From contig NZ_BLIN01000002.1 in the NCBI RefSeq assembly GCF_009811555.1, positions 682,001 through 746,000 on the forward strand: a DNA stretch of 64,000 nt, in the 5' to 3' direction. A model generated the notes under the pieces. It was not told where the DNA came from. It did no database searches and saw only the letters and a program-made list of their open reading frames with translations. How positions within the stretch are numbered: the first letter of the stretch is position 1; the number at the start of each line of letters is the position of its first letter. Position numbers and translations under genes: made by a program. This document shows, one piece after another, positions 33,496 through 41,554 of the stretch. The stretch is from Streptomyces caniferus (GTDB taxonomy: Bacteria; Actinomycetota; Actinomycetes; Streptomycetales; Streptomycetaceae).

Positions 33496-35420
33496 TGCCC
33501 TGCCTCCTTCACTCCGGTCGCACCCGTCGGGTCGCCGGTCGCTCCCCATCTCACCGGCTGTCTCACTTCTCGGACGCCGGCCGCTCCCCCGCTCTCCGCA
33601 CCGGCCGGGACCGGCAGCGCGGCGGCCGGCTCCTGCGCGGGGAGGGCCCAGCTCGGCGTACGGCCGGCGGGCACGGCGGCCCGGGCGGCGGCATCGGTCG
33701 CGGCCCAGCGGCCGGGGACATGGGACTCGGCGGGGCGGGCGAAGGGCTGCGGCGGGACGCCCTCGCGCCCGGGGCAGGCGGCCGGCCGGGCCGGGGCATG
33801 GGAGATCAGCTCCAGGTAGATGCCACGAAATGCCGCGACGTTCTGCTCGACGGTGAACAGCTCCAGTGCCCGCGCCCGGGCCGCCGCGCCCAGCCGGGCC
33901 CTGCGGTCCGGGTCGCCGAGCAGCGCGGTGCAGGCCTCGGCGAGGGCGCGGGGGTTGCGGGGCGGGACGACCAGTCCGGTGCCGCCGATGACTTCACAGA
34001 CCGCGCCGGCATCGGTCGACACCGTGGCACGGCCGCAGAACATCGCCTCCACCAGGGAACGCGGAAAGCCCTCGATGACGCTGGAGGACACCACCACGGC
34101 ACCGGAGGCGTAGGCGTCCTCCAGGGACGGCACCTCGGGGCTGCCGATCTCCTCGAAGCTGACCGGGTTCTCGCCGACGGTGCGGGCGTCGGCCGCCTCG
34201 TCGGGGAAGAGCTGGGCGGCCAGCGCCCGGCAGTGCGCGAGATATCCGGGCGCCTGCGGATCGCGGCCCACCCCGCCGATGATCCGCAGGGTGGCCTCCG
34301 GCTCGGCCCTGCGGACCTCGGCGAAGGCGTGCAGCAGCGCGAAGAGGTCCTTCGCCGGCTCGACGCTGCCGACCCACACCAGCGTCTTGGAGTCGTCCGC
34401 CGCGGCGTCCGCGACCGCGGCGAAGGGGGCGGCGTCCATGCCCGGGTGGACCGTGCGCAGCCGCGCGCGGTCGGCGCCGCAGCGCTCCTGCCAGCGCCGG
34501 GCGTGGGTGTTGCCGGGGGTGATCAGCGCCGCCTGCGCATAGGTCTCGGCGGCCAGCGCGCCCTGCAGGGCGGCGAGCAGCGCGCGCACCGGCGCACTGA
34601 GCGGCGAGGTGGCGCGCGCGAGGTAGTGCTCGCGCAGCCGTACGCCGTACTCGGTGACCAGGAGCGGGGTGGCGAAGAAGTGCTTGGCCAGCAGCCCGGG
34701 GAGGGCGGCCGCGCCGCCGGAGGTGGCATGGCACAGGTCCACACCGCCGAGCCCGGGGGCCCGCCCGTCGCCGTACCAGTCCAGGGACAGCGGCCGCAGC
34801 GCACGGGCGAGCCCGGCGGTGACCGCCAGCAGATCGTCGACCTGGGCACCGTGGGCGGCGGGCAGCGCATGGGGGCCGTGGCAGGCGGATTCCAGGAGGC
34901 GTACGGCGTCCTCGGAGCGCAGCAGCGCGGGCAGCCCCCGGTGCTCTCGGGCGAGTTCGGCGAGCCCGTACAGGCCACTGGCGAAACGGTCCGCCTTGCT
35001 GGTCACGGAGCGATCCGGGGCACCGGCCGGAACGGCCGGCGGGTCGTCGGCCGACGCGCCCCCGTGGGGTGTGCCGCCGACCGGCCCGCCTGTCGCGGGC
35101 GCCGTGGCGAAGGCCGAAACGAGAGCGCCGAAGCTCTCGGCGAAGCGGCGGCGTTCCCGGCGTCCGGGGGTGCGGCCCTTGCGCGGCTCGCCGGTCCGGC
35201 GGCGCCCGGCGGGGACGTCGTCCCCCAGGGGTGCGCTGTGCACCAGCCGTACGTGGTGCGGCAGTTCGTACCGCGGGAGCGCTTCCTGGCGGGGCTCGGC
35301 GCTCAGGGCGTAGACCTCGAAGTCATGGCCGGTGAGCCCGCGCACGAGCCGGTCGCACCACGCGTGCGCCTCACCGGACGCATATGGATAACCACCTTCG
35401 GTGAGCAGTCCAATACGCAC
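33489..35420 (-). CDS. PelF-like GT4 glycosyltransferase (DUF3492 N-terminus)
   Basis: Protein of 643 aa from GTG 35420. The N-terminus MRIGLLTEGGYPYASGEAHA is the DUF3492 signature found in PelF, the cytosolic glycosyltransferase of Pel polysaccharide. The middle has LCHATSGGAAALPGLLAKH and ITPGNTHARRW. The GT-B donor half has VGSVEPAKDLFALLHAF, the E-x7-E motif in EGFPRSLVEAMFCG, and VCEVIGGTGLVVPPRNP. Several Pro/Ala/Gly-rich inserts (residues 80-150 and the last 70) lengthen it compared with PelF. It is the first gene of a minus-strand operon behind a terminator at 35505. UDP-GalNAc or a related donor is inferred from the family. Confidence 0.85.
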   Translation of the reverse strand: MRIGLLTEGGYPYASGEAHAWCDRLVRGLTGHDFEVYALSAEPRQEALPRYELPHHVRLVHSAPLGDDVPAGRRRTGEPRKGRTPGRRERRRFAESFGALVSAFATAPATGGPVGGTPHGGASADDPPAVPAGAPDRSVTSKADRFASGLYGLAELAREHRGLPALLRSEDAVRLLESACHGPHALPAAHGAQVDDLLAVTAGLARALRPLSLDWYGDGRAPGLGGVDLCHATSGGAAALPGLLAKHFFATPLLVTEYGVRLREHYLARATSPLSAPVRALLAALQGALAAETYAQAALITPGNTHARRWQERCGADRARLRTVHPGMDAAPFAAVADAAADDSKTLVWVGSVEPAKDLFALLHAFAEVRRAEPEATLRIIGGVGRDPQAPGYLAHCRALAAQLFPDEAADARTVGENPVSFEEIGSPEVPSLEDAYASGAVVVSSSVIEGFPRSLVEAMFCGRATVSTDAGAVCEVIGGTGLVVPPRNPRALAEACTALLGDPDRRARLGAAARARALELFTVEQNVAAFRGIYLELISHAPARPAACPGREGVPPQPFARPAESHVPGRWAATDAAARAAVPAGRTPSWALPAQEPAAALPVPAGAESGGAAGVREVRQPVRWGATGDPTGATGVKEAGQW

Positions 35421-35504
35421 GAGTGCACCACCGTCCTCCCATATCGGCGTCCCTGGTGTGCCAGCGACACGGCCGCCACCTGCGGGAAGAAGCTATGCAA
35501 AGGG

Positions 35505-35542
35505 CCGGTGGCGCGATGGACGGTTGTCCATCGCGCCACCGG
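35505..35542 (-). terminator. Terminator downstream of the DUF3152 gene
   Basis: Perfect 17-bp stem (35505-35521 with 35526-35542) with a 4-base loop, followed on the minus strand by CCCTTTGC. It separates the hydrolase-DUF3152 transcript from the glycosyltransferase operon, whose promoter must lie between here and 35420. Confidence 0.85.
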
Positions 35543-35694
35543 AAGGGGTGAACACACGTAACTTTCCGCCCCGCAGGGCGTTTCGGCGCGCTATGTGAGC
35601 GCGGCGCCACCGCCCGTAGCGGCCGCGGCCCGGCGGCGACCTGCGGAAGAGCCGTCGCCCTCCGGGCTCCCGGCGCGGCGGGTGCCCGCTCCGG

Positions 35695-37146
35695 TCACCG
35701 CTGGGTGGGGAACGGCCAGGAGTTGGGCCGGCAGGTCGCGCCGTCCGTCGTCAGGAACTTCGTCTGCTGCATCATCACCGGGGCCAGGGCGCCCTGCCGG
35801 GAGCAGACCTCGTGGTTGTGACCGAGACGGTGGCCGACCTCGTGATTGATCAGCATCTGGCGGTAGGCGAGCATCTTGTCGTGGCCGTAGGTCCGGGCGC
35901 CCTGCGCCCAGCGGTAGGCGTTGATCATGACCCGGTCGGTCGCCGCCGAGTCGCACGACACGTTGTCCTCGCTGGTGTCGAGTCCGGACTTGGCGCACCA
36001 GGCGTCCGTGGTCCCCGGGCTCGCCAGCGTGATCACGAAATCGGCGTCGCCGGACCCCACCCGCTGGAAGGTCCGCTGCCCGCCGTGCGCCCAACTGCGC
36101 TCGTCGTTGAGGGTCTTGTGGACCGCCTCGGCGAAGAGCTTGCCGTCCAGCGGCAGTCCCTCCTCGATGTCGACGCGGTAGCGCACCACCTTGCCGTGGC
36201 CGGGCGCCTTGGCGTCGCCGCCGGTCGGCGTGAACCGGCCGCTGGCCGTCATCCGCGCGTCCAGCGGGAAGACCTGCGTCATCTGCTCGTCGTAACTGGC
36301 GGGCTTGGCGTCGTGGGTGGCCCTGGTGTGCGACCGGGAGGCCTCGTCGTCGGCCCCGTCGGTTCGGTCGTTGCCGCTGCGCGGCTGCGGGTCGCCGCCG
36401 TCCTTGTGCTGTTCGGCGACCTGGCCCGCGATGACGACGGCGAGGACGGTGGTCACCGCCGCGGCCGCCGCCCCGGTGAACGTCCGGCCCATGCCGCCCT
36501 TCTTGCCGCCGTGCCGCGACTCGTCCGCGGCAAGGCCGTCGGCCGGGTCGTGGTCCGCCGGATCGCCCGGCTCGCCGCCGTCCGCCCCGGACTCGGCCCG
36601 CCGGTCCTGCTCGTCGGCCTCGTCGCGGTCGAAGACCACCGACCGCCCGGTGAAGCGGCCGCCGGGCGGCATGCCGTCCGCGCCGGGCCCGTACGGACCG
36701 GGCGCCGGGCCCGCCGTACGGGGCGCACCGGCCCGGAACACATCGTCGTCCGGGTCGTCCGCGCCGCCCCGGCGTCCGGGGAACGCCCCGGCGTCGAAGG
36801 CGGCCACGTAGTCGCGCCGCGGCCCCGGCCCGCTGCCCGGCGGGGCGAGGGGCGGTGCGTCACCGGACATCTCCGCGCGCGGCCGGGGAATCCTCGGCGC
36901 GCCGCGACCGGCGGCCGCCGGGGACGCCGGCGTCCCGGGGACCGCGCCCCAGCCGCCACCCGGTTCGTGCTGCTCGGGGTGTCCGCCGCGCACCGCATCG
37001 CCCTCGAACGGCTCGCGTCTGCGGCGTCCGGAACCCGGCCCGGCGCCGGGGGCGCCGCCCCCGGAAGGGCTGTTTCCGGGCGGACCGGCCGTCTCCGGGC
37101 TCTCCGCAGCGGTCTCCGGCCGGCCTCGGCGGCTATGGCGTCCCAC
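35695..37146 (-). CDS. DUF3152 putative membrane-anchored zinc metalloprotease
   Basis: Protein of 483 aa from GTG 37146, with AGGAG 12 nt upstream. Residues 1-215 are Pro/Gly/Asp-rich. One membrane helix lies near 225-245 (TGAAAAAVTTVLAVVIAGQV). The C-terminal domain contains NHEVGHRLGHNHEVCS (extended zinc motif HExxHxxGxxH near 430) and a Met-turn VMMQQTKF, both typical of metzincins. This predicts an active secreted-side protease. It is 8 bp downstream of the alpha/beta-hydrolase gene. A homologue (Rv3207c, from memory) has the same neighbours. Confidence 0.88.
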   Translation of the reverse strand: MGRHSRRGRPETAAESPETAGPPGNSPSGGGAPGAGPGSGRRRREPFEGDAVRGGHPEQHEPGGGWGAVPGTPASPAAAGRGAPRIPRPRAEMSGDAPPLAPPGSGPGPRRDYVAAFDAGAFPGRRGGADDPDDDVFRAGAPRTAGPAPGPYGPGADGMPPGGRFTGRSVVFDRDEADEQDRRAESGADGGEPGDPADHDPADGLAADESRHGGKKGGMGRTFTGAAAAAVTTVLAVVIAGQVAEQHKDGGDPQPRSGNDRTDGADDEASRSHTRATHDAKPASYDEQMTQVFPLDARMTASGRFTPTGGDAKAPGHGKVVRYRVDIEEGLPLDGKLFAEAVHKTLNDERSWAHGGQRTFQRVGSGDADFVITLASPGTTDAWCAKSGLDTSEDNVSCDSAATDRVMINAYRWAQGARTYGHDKMLAYRQMLINHEVGHRLGHNHEVCSRQGALAPVMMQQTKFLTTDGATCRPNSWPFPTQR

Positions 37147-37154
37147 GGGGCGTG

Positions 37155-38180
37155 TCAGCTCCTGCCCGCATCAGCGGTCACATCGTTCACTTCACTGTCG
37201 AGCAGCTCACGGATGGCCCGCGCCACTGCCTCCGGGTACTCCATCATCGCCACATGCCCCGCCTCCGGCAGCGTCAGCAGTCGCGCACCGCGGAACGCCG
37301 CGGCCGCGCGCCGGGCCATCCGGAAGGAGACCAGGCGGTCGCGCCCACCGTAGACGAGAAGCGTGGGGGCGAGAACTCTCTCTGCCTGACGCCACAAATT
37401 ATGCTGCCCGCCGAGCGTGTAGGCGTTCACCAGCCCGCGCGCCGAGCGCTCCATGACCTCCCAGAAGTAGGGGAGTTCCAGCCGTCGCGCGTACTCGTCG
37501 ACCGCGGCGTTGAACCCTTCCGGGCTGACCCGGCCGGGGTCGCCGTAACAGAGCGCCAGCACCTCGCGGGTGCGGCGCTCGGGCGTCCAGTCATGGGTGA
37601 GCCGGCCGAAGAACCCGGCGAGACCGGGGACGGCGAGCAGCGCCGTGGGCACCGCGCTCAGCTGCGGCCGCAGTTCGGGCAGCGCCGGGGAGACCAGTGT
37701 CAGGGTGCGGACCAGATCGGGGCGCATCGCCGCCACCCGGGTCGAGGCGGCACCGCCCATGGAGTTGCCGATGAGGTGGACGGGGCCGCGCCCGGCGGCG
37801 TCGAGGTGGCGGATGACCGCGCGGGCCTGGGCGGAGACGGAGTAGTTGCCGTCGACGGGCGGCGGCGAGTGGCCGAAGCCGGGCAGGTCGATCGCCTCGC
37901 CGTCCAGCCGGTCGGCGAGCAGCGGCATCAGGCCCGACCAGTTCTGCGAGGAGCCGCCGAGGCCGTGGACGTAGAGCGCGGGCTCGCGCTCGTCGCCGTC
38001 GTGTGCGGCGCCCGCCCCGTCGTCGTCGCGCGCCGGCCCTCGGGCCGGGGCCCGTACGGCCAGCGTCAGGCCCGGCAGGGTCACGGTGCGCACCGTCTCC
38101 TCCCCGCCGCGCGGGCCGGGGCCGGCCGGCGGCACCGGGAGGGCGGCGGTCGCGGTGTCCGGCGACTCGGTCGAAGACAT
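37155..38180 (-). CDS. Alpha/beta hydrolase
   Basis: Protein of 341 aa from ATG 38180. Core motifs are YVHGLGGSSQNWSG (oxyanion region), DLPGFGHSPPP, nucleophile elbow LIGNSMGGAAS, VYGGRDRLVS (acid region) and the C-terminal histidine in EAGHVAMMEYPEAVARAI. All triad positions are present. The N-terminal 60 residues are Pro/Gly/Asp-rich. The substrate is not predictable. It is the first gene of a transcript with the DUF3152 gene and is divergent from the small acidic gene at 38351. Confidence 0.9.
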   Translation of the reverse strand: MSSTESPDTATAALPVPPAGPGPRGGEETVRTVTLPGLTLAVRAPARGPARDDDGAGAAHDGDEREPALYVHGLGGSSQNWSGLMPLLADRLDGEAIDLPGFGHSPPPVDGNYSVSAQARAVIRHLDAAGRGPVHLIGNSMGGAASTRVAAMRPDLVRTLTLVSPALPELRPQLSAVPTALLAVPGLAGFFGRLTHDWTPERRTREVLALCYGDPGRVSPEGFNAAVDEYARRLELPYFWEVMERSARGLVNAYTLGGQHNLWRQAERVLAPTLLVYGGRDRLVSFRMARRAAAAFRGARLLTLPEAGHVAMMEYPEAVARAIRELLDSEVNDVTADAGRS

Positions 38181-38350
38181 GGGAACGATGTTACGAGACG
38201 ATCACGCCCCCGATCGTGTGTCCGCGGTCACACACCGCATCGCGCTGCGGCGGCCACTCTCCTACGCTCGTAGGCGAGGGCAGCCGCCCCGGCCCCTGCT
38301 TTCATGCCAGGCATCAGCCGACGAACGAGCACGCGGGAAAGGGAGCCACC

Positions 38351-38569
38351 ATGCGCGTCGACCCGACAGACCCGGAGACCTTCGCGGACGAGAGCGACGC
38401 CGCCCAGATCGACGTCGAGGCGCCGGAAGCGGACGCCGCCGAGCAGTACACCGATCTCGCACCGCAGCGTGACGAACCGCTGACCGACCACGATCCGGAC
38501 GAGGCGAACGAGGCGGATCTCGCCGAACAGGCCCGTGTCGTGGAGCTCAACGAAGACGAATACCGATGA
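38351..38569 (+). CDS. Small acidic hypothetical protein
   Basis: Protein of 72 aa from ATG 38351 with GGGAG upstream. It is very acidic (Asp/Glu about one third), starts MRVDPTDPETFADESDAAQ and ends VVELNEDEYR. No cysteines, signal peptide or membrane segment are present, so it is probably disordered. No family is recognised. It precedes the TetR gene by about 150 bp on the same strand. Confidence 0.75.
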   Translation: MRVDPTDPETFADESDAAQIDVEAPEADAAEQYTDLAPQRDEPLTDHDPDEANEADLAEQARVVELNEDEYR

Positions 38570-38717
38570 CCTGGGACGTTATGTCGGCTTCCGAACAGGG
38601 GGCCGGGCAGAAATTCTCGGCCTCGACCGCGCACAGCCGGGTTACCCAAAAGTACGATGGCGGGCGCGGTGCACCACCTTGTACGAGCCGCGTACGAAAC
38701 CACTTCTGGGAGGCAGC

Positions 38718-39359
38718 GTGAGCGCCATCGAGCAGACCGAGGCGGCGCGCCCGCGGGGCACACGCCTGCCACGACGGGCCCGGCGCAATCAGCTTCTGGG
38801 CGCCGCCCAGGAAGTCTTTGTCGCGCAGGGCTACCACGCGGCCGCGATGGACGACATCGCCGAGCGGGCGGGCGTCAGCAAGCCCGTGCTCTACCAGCAC
38901 TTCCCGGGCAAGCTGGACCTCTACCTCGCCCTGCTGGACCAGCACTGCGAGGCCCTGCTGCACTCGGTGCGTTCGGCGCTGGCGTCGACGAGCGACAACA
39001 AGCAGCGGGTCGCGGCGACGATGGACGCCTACTTCGCGTACGTGGAGGACCCGGGCGGCGCCTTCCGACTGGTGTTCGAGTCGGACCTCACCAACGAGCC
39101 GGCGGTCCGCGAGCGGGTGGACAAGGTGTCGCTGGAGTGCGCCGAGGCCATAAGCGCGGTGATCGCCGAGGACACCGGCCTGTCGCGGGACGAGTCGATG
39201 CTGCTCGCCGTCGGCCTGGGCGGTGTCTCCCAGGTGGTGGCGCGGTACTGGCTGTCCTCGGAGAGCAAGGTTCCGCGGGACACCGCGGTGCAGCTGCTGA
39301 CCTCCCTCGCATGGAAGGGCATCGCCGGCTTCCCGCTGCACGGCAGCGACACGCACTGA
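38718..39359 (+). CDS. TetR-family transcriptional regulator
   Basis: Protein of 213 aa from GTG 38718 with GGGAGG upstream. The N-terminal helix-turn-helix reads MDDIAERAGVSKPVLYQHF, preceded by RRNQLLGAAQEVFVAQGYHA. The C-terminal ligand and dimerisation domain has AYFAYVEDPGGAFRLVFESD and LLAVGLGGVSQVVARYWL. The ligand is unknown. It stands alone before the DUF3107 gene; the pairing TetR-DUF3107 is conserved in actinobacteria (Rv3208-Rv3208A, from memory). I did not find a clear operator. Confidence 0.92.
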   Translation: MSAIEQTEAARPRGTRLPRRARRNQLLGAAQEVFVAQGYHAAAMDDIAERAGVSKPVLYQHFPGKLDLYLALLDQHCEALLHSVRSALASTSDNKQRVAATMDAYFAYVEDPGGAFRLVFESDLTNEPAVRERVDKVSLECAEAISAVIAEDTGLSRDESMLLAVGLGGVSQVVARYWLSSESKVPRDTAVQLLTSLAWKGIAGFPLHGSDTH

Positions 39360-39498
39360 CCGTGTTCGCTGCGGGCGTGGGCCATGGCGTCCTGCGCATC
39401 CCCGGACCGGGCTAATGTGTGCTGCGTACGGCGCGGATGGCCGCGCATCCTCCCCAGCCCACGCTGGGGACACCCAGACCGTCGGAGGGACATAAGCC

Positions 39499-39726
39499 GT
39501 GGAGGTCAAGATCGGCGTGCAGCACGCACCCCGCGAGATCGTTCTTGAGAGCGGGCAGTCTGCCGAAGAGGTCGAGAGCGCGGTGTCCGACGCGCTGGGC
39601 GGCAAGTCACAGCTGCTGAGCCTGGTGGACGACCACGGTCGCAAGATCCTGGTCCCGGCGGACCGGCTGGCCTATGTCGAGATCGGCGAGCCGACCGCCC
39701 GCAAGGTCGGGTTCGGCGCGCTCTGA
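39499..39726 (+). CDS. DUF3107 domain protein
   Basis: Protein of 75 aa from GTG 39499 with GGAGGGA upstream. The whole protein is the DUF3107 domain: VKIGVQHAPREIVLESGQSA, LLSLVDDHGRKILVPADRL and ARKVGFGAL. The mycobacterial counterpart is TB9.4 (Rv3208A). It is a small cytosolic protein of unknown function with an SpoVT/ubiquitin-like beta-rich pattern. A strong terminator follows within 40 bases. Confidence 0.92.
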   Translation: MEVKIGVQHAPREIVLESGQSAEEVESAVSDALGGKSQLLSLVDDHGRKILVPADRLAYVEIGEPTARKVGFGAL

Positions 39727-39761
39727 AGCAGGGGGCGCCCGATGCGGCGCCCGTAGGTGAC

Positions 39762-39803
39762 AAGGGCGGCGGCCCGGAGATTCCACTCCGGGCCGCCGCC
39801 CTT
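39762..39803 (+). terminator. Terminator after DUF3107
   Basis: Perfect 18-bp stem (39762-39779 with 39786-39803) with a 6-base loop, ending in TTTT. The following 260 bases up to the next gene are non-coding; I see only GC-rich spacer and a possible AGCTGATC direct repeat near 39953 and 40031. Confidence 0.92.
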
Positions 39804-40065
39804 TTCCCTGCCCGCTTCCCAGCTTTTCGCGGACTTTCCGCGGACTTTTCCGGCCGCTTGCGCGCGCCGGCCCGCCGCGTCGCCGCCGCCTTCTCCCGGG
39901 CCCCCGGCCGCCGCTTTTGCGCAGATCAGGCCGTTCGGGGCGGTCCGGCTGAGCTGATCAGGCAGGGCACCGCCGTCGAGAGGGTTGCTGCCGGTGCCCC
40001 CTGGGTACGACCGCCTACGACCGATTTGTTCAGCTGATCGGCATCGTCACGCGGGAGGGAAAAGC

Positions 40066-40356
40066 ATGATCTGGGAAGCGCTCGGCGCCGTGCTCATCGG
40101 CTTCGCCATCGCCCTGTCCGCCACACGATGGCTGCCCGACCGTTTCCCCGCCGGCCCCCTCACGCTGGCGACCGGCCCGGTCGCGGCGCTGCTCGGCGCG
40201 CTGCTGACCCGCTCGATCCTCGGCCCGGGCCACCCCGTCCAGGTGATGGTGGCCGCGATCGCCGTCGGAGCGGCTCTGCTGTCGGTGCTGGCGCGCCCGC
40301 CGCGCCGGCGTCTTCGGCGGCCGGCCGCGCCACTGAAGGGGCACCGGACGGCCTGA
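40066..40356 (+). CDS. Small membrane protein
   Basis: Protein of 96 aa from ATG 40066 with GGGAGGG upstream. Three hydrophobic segments are visible: LGAVLIGFAIALSATRWL, LATGPVAALLGALLTRSIL and MVAAIAVGAALLSVLA. A basic RRRLRRPAAP tail follows. It is a conserved-type integral membrane protein with no recognised function. Convergent with the ferritin-like gene, whose stop is 24 bases away. Confidence 0.8.
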   Translation: MIWEALGAVLIGFAIALSATRWLPDRFPAGPLTLATGPVAALLGALLTRSILGPGHPVQVMVAAIAVGAALLSVLARPPRRRLRRPAAPLKGHRTA

Positions 40357-40379
40357 ACCGCCCGGCGCGCCCGCCGGCG

Positions 40380-41117
40380 TCAGGCCGCGAGGCCCAGCGC
40401 CGCCATCCGCTTGGTGTGCGCCTCGGTGATCCGCGAGAACATCCGGCCCACCTCGGCCAGGTCGAAGCCGTCGGCCACCCCGCCCACCAGCATCGTGGAC
40501 AGCGCGTCGCGGTCCGCGACCACCCGCTGCGCCTGCGAGAGCGCCTCGCCCATCAGACGGCGCGCCCACAGCGCGAGGCGCCCGCCGACCCGCGGCTCGG
40601 CCTCGATGGCGGCGCGCACCTTCTCCACGGCGAACGTGGCATGCCCGGTGTCGTCCAGTACGGCCAGCACCAGGCCACGGGTGTCGGTGTCCAGCCGGGC
40701 CGCGACCTCGCGGTAGAAGTCACTGGCGATCGAGTCGCCGACATAGGCCTTGACCAGGCCCTCCAGCCAGTCGGACGGCGCGGTCTGGCGGTGGAACTCG
40801 TCCAGGGCGCCGGCGAACGGCTCCATGGCCTCGTTCGGCTCCGCCTCGATCTGCGCGAGCCGCTCCCGCAGCCGCTCGAAGTGGTGGAACTCGGCCGAGG
40901 CCATCTTGGCCAGCTCGGCCTTGTCGTCCATCGTCGGCGCGAGCTTGGCGTCCTCCGCCAGGCGCTCGAAGGCGGACAGCTCGCCGTAGGCGAGCGCGCC
41001 GAGCAGGTCGATCACGGCGGCCCGGTACTGCGGGTCGGCGGATGCCTGTGCCCAGTCCTGGGCGGCGATCCCGGTGTGTTCTTGCGCGTCAGCTGCGGCG
41101 TTGTCAGACGTTCCCAT
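40380..41117 (-). CDS. Ferritin-like fold protein (MiaE-like, PF13794 type)
   Basis: Protein of 245 aa from ATG 41117. Four-helix-bundle features carry carboxylate and histidine residues placed as in di-iron proteins: LGALAYGELSAFERLAED, MASAEFHHFERLRERLAQIE and DDTGHATFAVEKVR. Relatives are annotated as tRNA-hydroxylating MiaE-like proteins, but activity is unproven in actinobacteria. It is divergent from the DEAD-box helicase gene, as in mycobacteria (Rv3210c-Rv3211, from memory). Confidence 0.87.
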   Translation of the reverse strand: MGTSDNAAADAQEHTGIAAQDWAQASADPQYRAAVIDLLGALAYGELSAFERLAEDAKLAPTMDDKAELAKMASAEFHHFERLRERLAQIEAEPNEAMEPFAGALDEFHRQTAPSDWLEGLVKAYVGDSIASDFYREVAARLDTDTRGLVLAVLDDTGHATFAVEKVRAAIEAEPRVGGRLALWARRLMGEALSQAQRVVADRDALSTMLVGGVADGFDLAEVGRMFSRITEAHTKRMAALGLAA

Positions 41118-41554
41118 GACCGGCACAATAGCCCGCCCGGCCGCTCGGGGAAGGGCCTGGTCAGCCACTTCCGCCTCCCGTACGAACGACGGTAGGAGCC
41201 GGTGCCCCGGTGGCCGGGCGGGCCGTGATGTATTCCTCACTCATACAAGCCTTCGGATGAGCACGCCATATCCGGGGTACAGTGGTATTTGGACCTGCCG
41301 AGTATCGGTGGGTCGTTCCACGAAGCGGATGCCCGGTCGGTGGCCCGATCGGCTCCAAACCGACCGCCCTCTATTGCGGCGCGTAGCAGACATACGCACG
41401 GCAAGAGGGACACCGCTCGCGGCAGGAGTGCCTGAGCGTTGGCAGTGGTCCCGCCCCTTACCGGCCGCCCAGGCCGGCCCGTACGAACCCGTACGAAGGT
41501 GCGGTACGACCCCCTTCGCCGCCTCATGTCGCGTCTCACAGAAGAGGCAAGATT
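41118..41554. other. Divergent intergenic region and probable helicase mRNA leader
   Basis: 437 bases without a gene. A possible -10 (TACAGT, 41278-41283) would give a helicase leader of about 260 nt, but no good -35 was found. The final part contains GAAGAGG (41541-41547), the likely ribosome-binding site of the helicase. Long leaders are common for cold-induced RNA helicases. I did not recognise a riboswitch. Confidence 0.5.
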
